From the NCBI RefSeq assembly GCF_000406105.1, contig NZ_CM001974.1, forward strand, positions 3,793,028 to 3,857,027: a stretch of DNA of 64,000 bases, given 5' to 3'. This stretch comes from Dickeya chrysanthemi NCPPB 402. Lineage in GTDB: Bacteria; Pseudomonadota; Gammaproteobacteria; Enterobacterales; Enterobacteriaceae. Under the pieces are notes generated by a model, which saw only the letters and a list, made by a program, of their open reading frames with translations, was not told the DNA's origin and ran no database searches. This document shows, in pieces, positions 54,184-62,309 of this stretch; within the stretch, counting starts at the first letter, position 1; each line of letters starts with the position of its first letter. A program made the translations under genes and the position numbers.

Positions 54184-54203
54184 GCCATACCGAACGGTAT
54201 GGC
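54184..54203 (+). terminator. Stem-loop after the mannitol-dehydrogenase-like gene
   Basis: GCCATACCG/CGGTATGGC, 9-bp stem with 2-base loop, 7 bp past the stop. The stronger terminator lies further on at 54231. Confidence 0.5.
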
Positions 54204-54230
54204 CCACACAGCGTGCAACAGCCACCCCAT

Positions 54231-54270
54231 ACGCCGCGCATCGGCAGCCAATCCCGTGCGCGGCGTTTTT
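54231..54270 (+). terminator. Rho-independent terminator
   Basis: ACGCCGCGCA/TGCGCGGCGT, perfect 10-bp stem with a 16-base loop, followed by TTTT. It ends the transcript of the dehydrogenase gene. Confidence 0.8.
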
Positions 54271-54406
54271 CGTTCTGATACCCCAAAAGGCGCAGACTAC
54301 GGCACAAGAGTGGCTCTTCTCCACGTATTCAGGTTGTAGCTCAATCATGAAACACACGATGCACCGCCTGAGATCGCGCATCGTCTGAGATAAGGTGAAT
54401 CAGGCT

Positions 54407-54628
54407 TTACTTTTCCGGCAAGGGCTCCGGCAAATACTCCAGCACATCACCAGGCTGGCAGGACAGCGCCTCGCAAATGCCTTGCAATGTATCGAACCTG
54501 ATACTTTTCACTTTGCCGGACTTCAGCAACGAAAGATTCTGTTCAGTAATGCCGATCACCCGCGCCAGCTCACGGGACTTCATCTTCTTTTGCGCCAGCA
54601 GTACATCCAGTCTGATAATGATTGGCAT
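54407..54628 (-). CDS. Small XRE-family (YozG-like) transcriptional regulator
   Basis: A 73-aa Cro/CI-type helix-turn-helix protein: MPIIIRLDVLLAQKKMKSRELARVIGITEQNLSLLKSGKVKSIRFDTL then CQPGDVLEYLPE. The ATG at 54628 gives the standard length; upstream in-frame ATGs at 54655 and 54745 give non-family tails. Homologues usually sit next to a DUF2975 membrane gene, which is missing here. A CRP-like site lies 54-69 bp upstream. It is divergent from togT, though 450 bp away. Confidence 0.85.
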   Translation of the reverse strand: MPIIIRLDVLLAQKKMKSRELARVIGITEQNLSLLKSGKVKSIRFDTLQGICEALSCQPGDVLEYLPEPLPEK

Positions 54629-54681
54629 AACCCGTCTTAACAACAATTTACTCATGACCGATAAAATACACCGCCTGGCCA

Positions 54682-54697
54682 GGTGAGATAAATCACA
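54682..54697. promoter_or_regulatory. CRP-like site
   Basis: GGTGA-GATAAA-TCACA fits the CRP core TGTGA-N6-TCACA with one mismatch. It is close to the XRE gene and about 385 bp from togT, so catabolite control of the former is more direct. Confidence 0.5.
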
Positions 54698-55043
54698 CTT
54701 TTTGTGGTGCATCTCCTGAAAGATCACAAGCCGCTCACAATTCATCGCTGTTTTTTACAATTGTTCTTGCTTTTTGCCCGCTTGCACGGCGAAATAGCGA
54801 TGATAGTTTCGCCACTTTCCCCGGCGCTATCGTTCCTGCCAACAATCAGCTTTATCGTTTAACGATAAAAAAACAATGCAAACCGGTAAGACATTACATG
54901 TTACCGGTCGATATCCATGATCAAATTAAAAAAACTTATTTCATGATCTCCATGACAGATTCCTATTAAAAGCCCTCCGGAGTGGGATGGCTAGTTTACT
55001 TTTGTCGCGAACAGGCAAATGATAAGAACATGAGTTCATTTCA

Positions 55044-55062
55044 AATGAAATAATGTTTTAAT
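55044..55062 (+). promoter_or_regulatory. KdgR box of togT
   Basis: AATGAAATAATGTTTTAAT matches the KdgR consensus AATRAAAYRNYRTTTYATT at all but one position. It lies 19 bp before the togT start, overlapping the expected leader. KdgR represses pectinolysis genes in Dickeya until KDG accumulates. Confidence 0.8.
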
Positions 55063-55081
55063 ATTGTTAGGCGAATTGATC

Positions 55082-56608
55082 ATGAGTAAACCTATTACGT
55101 TCAAACACACGTTCTGCTATGGCAGCGCGAACTTGCTGGGCAGTGGTGCTTTAGCCATCAGTGGCGCCTGGCTAATGTATTTCTATACCACGTTCTGTGG
55201 CTTGTCCCTGGTTGAAGCCGCGGCTATTTTCTCCGTAGCTAGCGTCATCGACGCCATCAGTAACCCGATTATGGGTTACATCAGTGATAACTTTTACAAT
55301 ACGCGTATCGGCCGTATTTTCGGTCGCCGTCGCTTCTTCATCCTGCTCGGTATTCCGATGGTGCTGGTCTACCCGATGTTGTGGATGGAAGGCTTGGGCT
55401 TCTGGTACTACTTGTCGACCTACGTGCTGTTCGAGCTGATCTACACCTCCATTATGGTGCCGTACGAAACGCTCGCGACCGAAATGACCACCGACTTCAA
55501 AGTTCGCTCCAAACTGACGGGTTCCAAGGCTATCTTCGGTAAAGTCGCCAACTTCCTGGCGGCGTTTATCCCGGGACAGTTCATTGGTATCTACGGTAAA
55601 GACTCCGCCACGCCGTTCTTCTACACCGGTCTGGCTTATGGCTTCATCATGTGTGCGGCGATGATCGCCCTCTACTTCACCTCCTGGGAACGTTCACCGA
55701 ATGAAGTCGCGCGCGAGCACACTCAGAACCTGTGGCAGTCGCTGAAAAAACTCAGCATCGACATGGCCTCCACTTTCCGTCTGCGTATCTTCCGTAAACA
55801 TCTCGGCATGTACCTGTTCGGTTTCGGTGCCGAGTGGCTGTTCGCTTCCGCCTTCACTTACTTCATCGTCTTCGGCCTGAAGCAAAGTACGGCGGTAGTT
55901 TCTCAGCTCAACAGCTTCAGTTCGATCATGCAGTTTATCTCCACGTTTCTGTTCATCGGCATCTGTGTGAAAATGGGCTTTGGTCGCCCGTATCGCCTGG
56001 CGCTGATGGTGGTAATCGTCAGCGTGATCGCCTACGCAGCGCTCTATTTCACTGGCTGGTCTCAAACAGCAACCATGATCGTCCTGTTCGGTATCACCGC
56101 TATCTTCGGTTTGAGCACCGGTGGTATCTACTACATTCCGTGGACGGTTTACACCTTCCTGGCGGATGTGGATGAAGTGCTGACGGGCCGTCGCCGCGAA
56201 GGGATTTACGCCGGCGCTATGACCTTTGCAGGCAAAATGGTACGTTCCGTCATCGTCTTCGCGATGGGTTGGATTCTGAGCCAGTTCGGCTTTATTTCCG
56301 GCAAAGCGGCCCAACCAGAAAGCGCAGTACTGGCGATTGTGGGCGTGTTCTCATTGGGCGTTATCGCTCTGGCGGTCGTCGCCATCTACTTCAGCACCCA
56401 AATGCGTCTAGACCGTAAGAATCATATGATTCTGCTGCAGGAAATTGCCCGCATCAAAGCAGGCGGCGCCATTGCAGATGTTCCGGCGGAAGCCCGTGCG
56501 GTTGCCGAAGAATTGACCGGCTGGAAATACGAACAGTGCTGGGGTAATAACCCGCTGGGTATGCAACAGGAAGCAGCAGAACCGGTAGTTGCGACCTCGC
56601 CTCGTTAA
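55082..56608 (+). CDS. togT: Oligogalacturonide transporter of the GPH family
   Basis: A 508-aa 12-TM symporter of the glycoside-pentoside-hexuronide family. Signatures: SVIDAISNPIMGYISDNF at the first cytoplasmic loop, ETLATEMTTDFKVRSKLTGSKAIFGK in the middle, and GIYYIPWTVYTFLADVDEVLTGRRREGIYAGAMTF. TogT in Dickeya imports oligogalacturonides from pectin. The start at 55082 follows AGG; a KdgR box precedes it. A 13-bp stem terminator and a 16-bp tandem array follow. Confidence 0.94.
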   Translation: MSKPITFKHTFCYGSANLLGSGALAISGAWLMYFYTTFCGLSLVEAAAIFSVASVIDAISNPIMGYISDNFYNTRIGRIFGRRRFFILLGIPMVLVYPMLWMEGLGFWYYLSTYVLFELIYTSIMVPYETLATEMTTDFKVRSKLTGSKAIFGKVANFLAAFIPGQFIGIYGKDSATPFFYTGLAYGFIMCAAMIALYFTSWERSPNEVAREHTQNLWQSLKKLSIDMASTFRLRIFRKHLGMYLFGFGAEWLFASAFTYFIVFGLKQSTAVVSQLNSFSSIMQFISTFLFIGICVKMGFGRPYRLALMVVIVSVIAYAALYFTGWSQTATMIVLFGITAIFGLSTGGIYYIPWTVYTFLADVDEVLTGRRREGIYAGAMTFAGKMVRSVIVFAMGWILSQFGFISGKAAQPESAVLAIVGVFSLGVIALAVVAIYFSTQMRLDRKNHMILLQEIARIKAGGAIADVPAEARAVAEELTGWKYEQCWGNNPLGMQQEAAEPVVATSPR

Positions 56609-56635
56609 GACGTCTTTACCTTCAGTCTATCATCA

Positions 56636-56665
56636 CGACAATGCCGCCACCGGGCGGCATTGTCG
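56636..56665 (+). terminator. Terminator of togT
   Basis: CGACAATGCCGCC/GGCGGCATTGTCG, perfect 13-bp stem with a 4-base loop, 28 bp past the stop. No T-run, but the stem is very stable. Confidence 0.75.
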
Positions 56666-56845
56666 CATTCAGATATCCTCTGGCCCTGCCATCAGCAAAC
56701 GCCTGACCTTTCCCCCTCTGTCATGCCTGTCACCACCACGACTTCGCCCTTGCGTGTCGGCTTCATGTTAAAAGCGGCAAAGGAGTGAGTATTACGCAAC
56801 GCGATGCAAATACGCAGAGCGGCAGAACCAGAGCACCGGGTCGAA

Positions 56846-56957
56846 CTATTCGGCAAACCAAATATTCAGCAAACCAACTAGTTAGCAAAACAAGTAGTTA
56901 GCAAACCAACAAGTCAGTAGACCAACCGGTCAGCGGAATAACAGGTTAACGGAATAA
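56846..56957. repeat. Seven tandem copies of a 16-bp repeat
   Basis: Units at 56846, 56862, 56878, 56894, 56910, 56926 and 56942, each 16 bp. Examples: CTATTCGGCAAACCAA, GTAGTTAGCAAACCAA, CAGGTTAACGGAATAA. The first four share GCAAA-CCAA nearly exactly; the last three drift towards CGGAATAA. The period is not a multiple of three, and no gene covers it. Confidence 0.9.
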
Positions 56958-57119
56958 CAAGAATCCGGCGGGATCTGAGCCAGGCCGCACAAGCCGTCGC
57001 CCGCAATGCAATGCCTGACGATAAAGAACAAAAGAGATATGTGCTTCAAGCTAAAAACCGTTCCGCTCTCAATATGGCGGCACCGTTGAAACCGTGCCGC
57101 CATACAGGAGAAAAGCCGC

Positions 57120-58130
57120 TTATATCAGTGCGGCTTCACGCAGTTCGCTTTTCAGGTAAGCATAATAAATGGGCGCGGCAATCACGCCGGAAATACCGAA
57201 TGCCGCCTCAAACACCAGCATAGCCAGCAGGATTTCCCAGGCATGTGCCTTGATTCGGGTACCGACAATCTGGGCATTGAGGAAATACTCCAGTTTGTGT
57301 ATCAGCATCAAGTAGACCAGCGCCAGCAGCGCGATCGGCACGGAAATTGACAGCGCGGCGATGAACACCACGGAATTGGAAATCAGATTGCCAATCACCG
57401 GCAGCAGACCAAAAATGAAGGTCAGCACCACCAGCGTCTTGGCAAACGGTAGGTGAATGCCGAAGCCGGGCAAAATGCCCAGAATGAAAATGGCGGACAG
57501 CACCGTGTTCACCAGCGAAATCTTCACCTGAGCAAACACGATGTTGCGAAACGAGGACGACAGCAACGTGACCCGGTGCATCAGTTCGGTTTTCAGCAAC
57601 GGCTTATCCACCGTCGGCTCGATGTTATATAGGGAGATGATCGCCCCGAGGATCATGCCGATCAACATGGTGACAAAACCATGCAGAAAATCTTTCCCCA
57701 TATTTTGCAACATCACCACATGCTTTTGCAGCCACATCACAAATTCATGTTGCAGTTCCTCCACGCTGACCGGCAGATAACCCGGCAGGTAGGTCATGAT
57801 CTGTGTTTGCACATCCTCAAGAATGAAAGCGATACGCGCATTGAACACGCTGGTGTCTTTCATCTCCTGCATCAGCAGCCCGACCAGCGAGCCAAAAATC
57901 ACGCTTAGCAGGCAAACCACCAGCGTACTGATCACCGCCACTACCGCCAGCCGGGCTCGCTTGCCGCTGATGACCTTCTGGAAATACGGCGTAAGCAGAT
58001 TAATGATTTCATACACCAGAAAGCCGGCGATAAAGCAGGCAAGCAGGCGCAGCTCAATCAACAGCAACAGCCCGCCAACGGTAAACGCAAAGCTCAGCAA
58101 CCTGGCCTGTTTCAAATTCAACAACTGCAT
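57120..58130 (-). CDS. AI-2E family transporter (PerM/YdiK-like)
   Basis: A 336-aa membrane protein with about eight hydrophobic segments: LLLIELRLLACFIAGFLVYEIINLL at the N-terminus, LVNTVLSAIFILGILPGFGIHLPFAKTLVVLTFIFGLLPVIGNLISN in the middle and GISGVIAAPIYYAYLKSEL at the C-terminus, the UPF0118 signature. Family members export AI-2 or ions, or are permeases of unknown substrate; the label is a family name only. Convergent with togT. Confidence 0.88.
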   Translation of the reverse strand: MQLLNLKQARLLSFAFTVGGLLLLIELRLLACFIAGFLVYEIINLLTPYFQKVISGKRARLAVVAVISTLVVCLLSVIFGSLVGLLMQEMKDTSVFNARIAFILEDVQTQIMTYLPGYLPVSVEELQHEFVMWLQKHVVMLQNMGKDFLHGFVTMLIGMILGAIISLYNIEPTVDKPLLKTELMHRVTLLSSSFRNIVFAQVKISLVNTVLSAIFILGILPGFGIHLPFAKTLVVLTFIFGLLPVIGNLISNSVVFIAALSISVPIALLALVYLMLIHKLEYFLNAQIVGTRIKAHAWEILLAMLVFEAAFGISGVIAAPIYYAYLKSELREAALI

Positions 58131-58582
58131 ATGACATCCCGTTTCTTACTGCAACGTCAGAGGTTTGCCGAACCTTCCGGCACCGCCAAAGGCGCAAATC
58201 CCCTGACCATGAAATACTGTTTCGGCAACCATTCTTAGCGTTTTAACGACGAAACACCAGCATGATGAGCGGCATTTTTACTCTCCAGACCGGGAGACTG
58301 ATTAGGTTATATACCCAAAATAATTCGAGTTGCAGGAAGGCGGCAAGAGAGAGAATCCCGATGAGCTTACTCAGGTAAGTGATTCGGGTGAACGAACGCA
58401 GCCAACACACCTGCAACTTGAAGTATGACGGGTATAAAGAAAAAATGTCAGGATGTCGGCGTCGCGTTGTTGCACGCGGCAGGTGCTAAATAATTCAAGT
58501 TGCAGGGTAACATCAAAAGGCACATGAAAAGAAACGGGAGAGCATCGCCCTCCCGTGTTCGGCACTCGCTACCGTTTCCGGT
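58131..58582. other. 452-bp region with ERIC element
   Basis: Upstream of the AI-2E permease gene and downstream of the peptide transporter operon. It contains the ERIC at 58310-58436 and a fragment of ERIC left end (TAAATAATTCAAGTTGCAGG near 58488-58507). Confidence 0.7.
58310..58436 (+). repeat. ERIC element, full length (127 bp)
   Basis: Same sequence layout as 895-1021, with intact terminal TATACCC/GGGTATA and a central palindrome. The two copies share the GATGAGCTTACTCAGGTAAG centre. Confidence 0.95.
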
Positions 58583-59389
58583 TTACATCTGCTCTGATCG
58601 CACCGCCAGTTCCCGGCTGTATTGTCGGCTGGCATCGACCAGCATTGAGGTGTAGGCGTTTTTGGGGGTATCGCGGGCCAGGTCGCTGGTCGCGAGCGTT
58701 TCCAAAATGCGGCCGTATTGCATTACCGCCACGTTGTGGCACAGATGCGCTATCACCCCCAGGTCATGCGTCACCATCAGGTAAGTCAGCTTTTCCTGCT
58801 GCTGTAACTCCGCCAGCAGATTCAGAATCTCCGCCTGTACGGAAACATCCAGCGCCGAGGTCGGCTCGTCCAGCAGCAATACCCGAGGTTCAAGAATCAA
58901 CGCTCTGGCGATCGCCACGCGCTGACGCTGCCCGCCGGAAAGCTGGTGAGGATAACGGCGGCGGAACTGCGACCCCAACCCAACCTTTCCTAATAACGTA
59001 TCGATGCGATCATCCCGATCGGCGATACGGTGGATTAACAATGGTTCCGCCAGAATCGCCTCGACGGTATGGCGCGGGTGCAGCGAACCATAAGGATCCT
59101 GAAATACCATTTGCACCCGGCGACAGCGTGCCTGTTCAATACGGTGCGCCAGCGGTTGACCATCGATCCAAAGCTGGCCTTGCCAGTGGTTAAACAGCCC
59201 GGCCAGACATTTCAGCACCGTGGTTTTTCCGGAGCCGGACTCGCCGACCAGCCCAAAAATCTCACCGTCGTTAACGGTGAGATTCACATCGTACAACACC
59301 TGATTTTGCGCGCTTCCCTCACCAAACGTCAGGTTCAGGTTACGCACCTCAATCATCGCTCGCGGCGTCGGGATTGCCTCAGTCGTCAT
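58583..59389 (-). CDS. Peptide/nickel-type ABC transporter ATPase (DppF/OppF-like)
   Basis: A 268-aa ATPase. Walker A is GLVGESGSGKTTVLKCLAG, the signature is LSGGQRQRVAIARALI and Walker B is VLLLDEPTSALDVSVQ. It hydrolyses ATP to drive peptide-type uptake. It is the last gene of the operon, 9 bp after the DppD-like gene. Compared with DppF it is short, lacking the extra C-terminal oligopeptide-specific domain. Confidence 0.9.
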   Translation of the reverse strand: MTTEAIPTPRAMIEVRNLNLTFGEGSAQNQVLYDVNLTVNDGEIFGLVGESGSGKTTVLKCLAGLFNHWQGQLWIDGQPLAHRIEQARCRRVQMVFQDPYGSLHPRHTVEAILAEPLLIHRIADRDDRIDTLLGKVGLGSQFRRRYPHQLSGGQRQRVAIARALILEPRVLLLDEPTSALDVSVQAEILNLLAELQQQEKLTYLMVTHDLGVIAHLCHNVAVMQYGRILETLATSDLARDTPKNAYTSMLVDASRQYSRELAVRSEQM

Positions 59390-59398
59390 ATGCGCTCC

Positions 59399-60307
59399 TT
59401 AAGGGTTGAGCCAGGCGGGATCACGATTCATGACCGGTAAACGTGGCCGAGGATTATCGATATCCGGCAGGGCATTAAGCAAGCCACGGGTATAAGGGTG
59501 TTGCGCCCTCTCCAGATCCGCGGCCGCTATCGACTCCACTACCCGGCCGGCGTACATCACCAGCACCCGATCGCAGAAGCTGCGCACCAGATTGATATCG
59601 TGGCTGATAAAAATCAGCCCCAACCCCCGCTCACTGACCAGATCATCCAACATCGCCAGCACCTGCAGGCGCACGGACACATCCAGCGCCGAGGTCGGCT
59701 CGTCGGCAATCACCACCTCCGGTTCGGTAATCAGCATCATGGCAATCATGATGCGCTGCCCCTGCCCGCCGGAGATCTCATGCGGATACAAGCCATACAC
59801 CCGCTCCGGCTGGCGAATGCGCACCACATCCAGCATCGCCAGTACCTTTTCCTTCGCCGCCTGCCACGAGACACGGTGGTGAGCGAGATAGGCTTCGGCT
59901 ATCTGATCGCCGACGCACACCACCGGGTTCAGCGAATACTTGGGATCCTGCATGATCATGGAGATGCGTTTACCGCGGATCTGACGCATCCGCGCTTCGT
60001 CCGCCGCCAGCAGGTCGATACCGTTAAAGTTCAAGCGGTCGGCAGTAATGCGGGCGCTACGCGGATGCAACTGCAATAAGGCGCGCCCAACGGTGGATTT
60101 GCCGGAGCCGGATTCCCCCACAATCGCCAGCTTTTCACACCCCAGCGAGAAAGACACACCGCGCACGGCATCGGTCACCGCACGGCCATTGACGAAACTC
60201 ACCCGCAGATTGTCTACCTCCAGCAGCGAACCGGCTTCCGCCTTGCGGTGAGTCACATTCACATTATTCAGTTCTGGGATCGAGGATGTCACGTAAGCCA
60301 TCTCCAA
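59399..60307 (-). CDS. Peptide/nickel-type ABC transporter ATPase (DppD/OppD-like)
   Basis: A 302-aa ATPase. Walker A is AIVGESGSGKSTVGRALL, signature region EISGGQGQRIMIAMMLI, Walker B VVIADEPTSALDVSV. The C-terminal ALPDIDNPRPRLPVMNRDPAWLNP is the oligopeptide-type extension, lacking its cysteines. It overlaps the DppC-like gene by 44 bp at the start, so the first start codon (60307) might not be the used one; a later start is possible. Confidence 0.9.
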   Translation of the reverse strand: MEMAYVTSSIPELNNVNVTHRKAEAGSLLEVDNLRVSFVNGRAVTDAVRGVSFSLGCEKLAIVGESGSGKSTVGRALLQLHPRSARITADRLNFNGIDLLAADEARMRQIRGKRISMIMQDPKYSLNPVVCVGDQIAEAYLAHHRVSWQAAKEKVLAMLDVVRIRQPERVYGLYPHEISGGQGQRIMIAMMLITEPEVVIADEPTSALDVSVRLQVLAMLDDLVSERGLGLIFISHDINLVRSFCDRVLVMYAGRVVESIAAADLERAQHPYTRGLLNALPDIDNPRPRLPVMNRDPAWLNP

Positions 60308-61169
60308 GGAAATTGAACGCCAGACTGTTGATTAAAATCGCCAGCCCCGGAATCGTCACCAACCACCAACACTCCATCATGTAGCGGCGGCCTGCCGAAA
60401 TCATCGCCCCCCATTCCGGGTCGGGCGGCTGAGCACCCAGCCCGAGGAAACCCAGACCAGCGGCAGTCAGAATGATGCCGGCCATGTTCATGGTGATACG
60501 AATAATCACCGACGGCAGACACAGCGGCACAATGTGATGCAGCAGAATACGCAGCGAAGACGCGCCCTGCAGTTTTACCGCCGAGACAAAATCAGCCTGA
60601 CGTAGCGACAAGGTCTCCGCCCGCGCCAGACGCGCGATCGGCGGCCAGGCGGTGAGCGTAATGGCAATCACCACATGCTCCAGCCCCGGCCCGAGTGCCG
60701 CCACAAACGCCAGTGCCAGCACCAGACTGGGGAATGAGATGAAGATATCGGTGATGCGCATCAAAATGGTATCGACCACGCCGCCGTAATACCCCGCGAC
60801 CACGCCCAGCAACAACCCGATGGGCCCGACGGTGACCGACACCAGCGCCACGATATACAACGTGATACGGGAACCGTATACCAGACGGCTGAACACATCA
60901 CGGCCGAATTCATCGGTGCCGAACCAATGGCTGGCGCTCGGCGCCTGCAACGCATTGGTAAGATCCTGCGCCAGCGGGTCGTGGGTGGCGATGAGCGGTG
61001 AAAACACCGCCATCAGCAGCAACAGCAATACAATGGCCAAACCTATCGCCGTCAACGGGTTGCGCATCATCAGCAGTAAAAAGCCGAATAGGCGCGCACC
61101 GCGCAGCTTCAGGCTGCCGGCACGTTTCTGCGGCTGCGCGCGCAATACCGGCTCAGAGGAAATCGTCAT
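60264..61169 (-). CDS. Peptide/nickel-type ABC transporter permease (DppC-like)
   Basis: A 301-aa permease with five to six membrane segments: MMRNPLTAIGLAIVLLLLLMAVFSPLIATHDP, then HWFGTDEFGRDVFSRLVYGSRITL and GLLLGVVAGYYGG, with EAA-loop region RLARAETLSLRQADFVSAVKLQGASSLRIL. The motif HWFGTDEFGRD is the DppC signature. It overlaps the DppB-like gene by 4 bp, so they are translationally coupled. Confidence 0.92.
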   Translation of the reverse strand: MTISSEPVLRAQPQKRAGSLKLRGARLFGFLLLMMRNPLTAIGLAIVLLLLLMAVFSPLIATHDPLAQDLTNALQAPSASHWFGTDEFGRDVFSRLVYGSRITLYIVALVSVTVGPIGLLLGVVAGYYGGVVDTILMRITDIFISFPSLVLALAFVAALGPGLEHVVIAITLTAWPPIARLARAETLSLRQADFVSAVKLQGASSLRILLHHIVPLCLPSVIIRITMNMAGIILTAAGLGFLGLGAQPPDPEWGAMISAGRRYMMECWWLVTIPGLAILINSLAFNFLGDGLRDILDPRTE

Positions 61170-62224
61170 ACTCTCGTCCTCGGATCAAAGACCTGATACA
61201 ACATGTCCGATAGCAGATTCAGGCTGACGAAAATCAACCCGACCAGCAGGACACAACCCATCACCGCGTTCATGTCGCCCAGCAACAGGCTACCGGTGAG
61301 ATAGGAACCAAAACCCGGCCACGAGAACACCGTCTCGATCAATACCGCACCTTCCAGCAATGACCCGTAAGCCAGCGCCACCACCGTCAGCAACTGCACC
61401 AGAATGTTACGGAACGCATGCGCCCACACGACGCGAAATTCCGACAATCCCTTCACCCGCGCGGTGATGATGTATTCCTGTGACAACTGCGCCAGCATGA
61501 AACTGCGCGTCATACGGCTGATGTACGCCAGCGAGTGAAACCCCAGCAGCGTGGCGGGCAGCACCAGATGATTAAGCGCACTGCGGAACACCTCCCAGTT
61601 GCCATCCAGCATCGAATCGACCAGCAACAGGCCGGTACGGTTTTCCACCAGCCCGTCGTAAGCCATGTCGACCCGCCCGGCGCCGCCGACCCAATTCAAC
61701 CAGGCATAGAACACCAGCAGCCCCATCATCCCCACCCAAAAGATCGGGGTGGAATAGCCCGCCAGGCTGATGAAACGCACCACGTAATCCGCCCATTTAC
61801 CGCGCCTTGCCGCCGCCAGCACGCCCAGCGGCACGCCAAGCCCTGCACCGACGATAATCGCCATCGTCGCCAGTTCAACGGTGGCGGGGAAAACCCGGAT
61901 AATGTCGTCAATAACCGGACGGCCGGTCAGCAACGCATTACCAAGATCGCCGTGCAACAGCGCGTTGAAGTAAATCCAGAACTGAACGTACAGCGGCTTA
62001 TCCAACCCCAGTTGCTGATAAACCTGTTGGTAGGTGCTTTGGTCGGCATCCTGCCCGACGATCGCCAGCACCGGATCGATAGGCATGACGCGGCCGATAA
62101 TAAACGTCAGGATCAATAAACCAAACAGCGTGACCGCGACCTGGAATAGACGTTTCGCCAACCGACGCAACATCCCTCCCGGCCTCAGCCACTCGCCCGG
62201 TTTGATTCGATCAGAGAAAACCAT
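61166..62224 (-). CDS. Peptide/nickel-type ABC transporter permease (DppB-like)
   Basis: A 352-aa permease. The start at 62224 with GGGAG upstream is chosen; the open frame to 62365 would overlap the binding-protein gene. Characteristic are LLILTFIIGRVMPIDPVLAIVG (DppB N-terminus), YVVRFISLAGYSTPIFWVGMMGLLVF and IITARVKGLSEFRVVWAHAFRN in the EAA loop. Pairs with the DppC-like permease. It is preceded by the binding-protein gene on the same strand. Confidence 0.92.
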   Translation of the reverse strand: MVFSDRIKPGEWLRPGGMLRRLAKRLFQVAVTLFGLLILTFIIGRVMPIDPVLAIVGQDADQSTYQQVYQQLGLDKPLYVQFWIYFNALLHGDLGNALLTGRPVIDDIIRVFPATVELATMAIIVGAGLGVPLGVLAAARRGKWADYVVRFISLAGYSTPIFWVGMMGLLVFYAWLNWVGGAGRVDMAYDGLVENRTGLLLVDSMLDGNWEVFRSALNHLVLPATLLGFHSLAYISRMTRSFMLAQLSQEYIITARVKGLSEFRVVWAHAFRNILVQLLTVVALAYGSLLEGAVLIETVFSWPGFGSYLTGSLLLGDMNAVMGCVLLVGLIFVSLNLLSDMLYQVFDPRTRV

Positions 62225-62309
62225 GTTCTTTCTCCCTCGTTCCCGGTCAGCAACAGGCATCAGGCCGCCGCTGACCGGTGATTTCACGTTGGCGCTTTGC
62301 GATCGCCCA

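Larger units (their letters stand above)
54629..55081. other. 453-bp divergent region between the XRE regulator and togT
   Basis: AT-rich. It contains a CRP-like site (54682-54697), a KdgR box (55044-55062) and the togT promoter. In-frame codons at 54629-54745 are not considered coding. Confidence 0.6.
56609..57119. other. 511-bp region between togT and the AI-2E permease gene
   Basis: Convergent, non-coding. It contains the togT terminator (56636-56665) and the 16-bp tandem array (56846-56957). Small open frames here lack ribosome binding sites and domains. Confidence 0.65.

Noticed and set aside
56846..56957. CRISPR array or plasmid iterons
   Set aside because: Units are directly adjacent with no spacers, and no cas or rep gene lies nearby.
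58555..59193. 212-codon open frame antisense to the DppF-like ATPase
   Set aside because: Arg/Pro-rich shadow frame of a clear ATPase gene.
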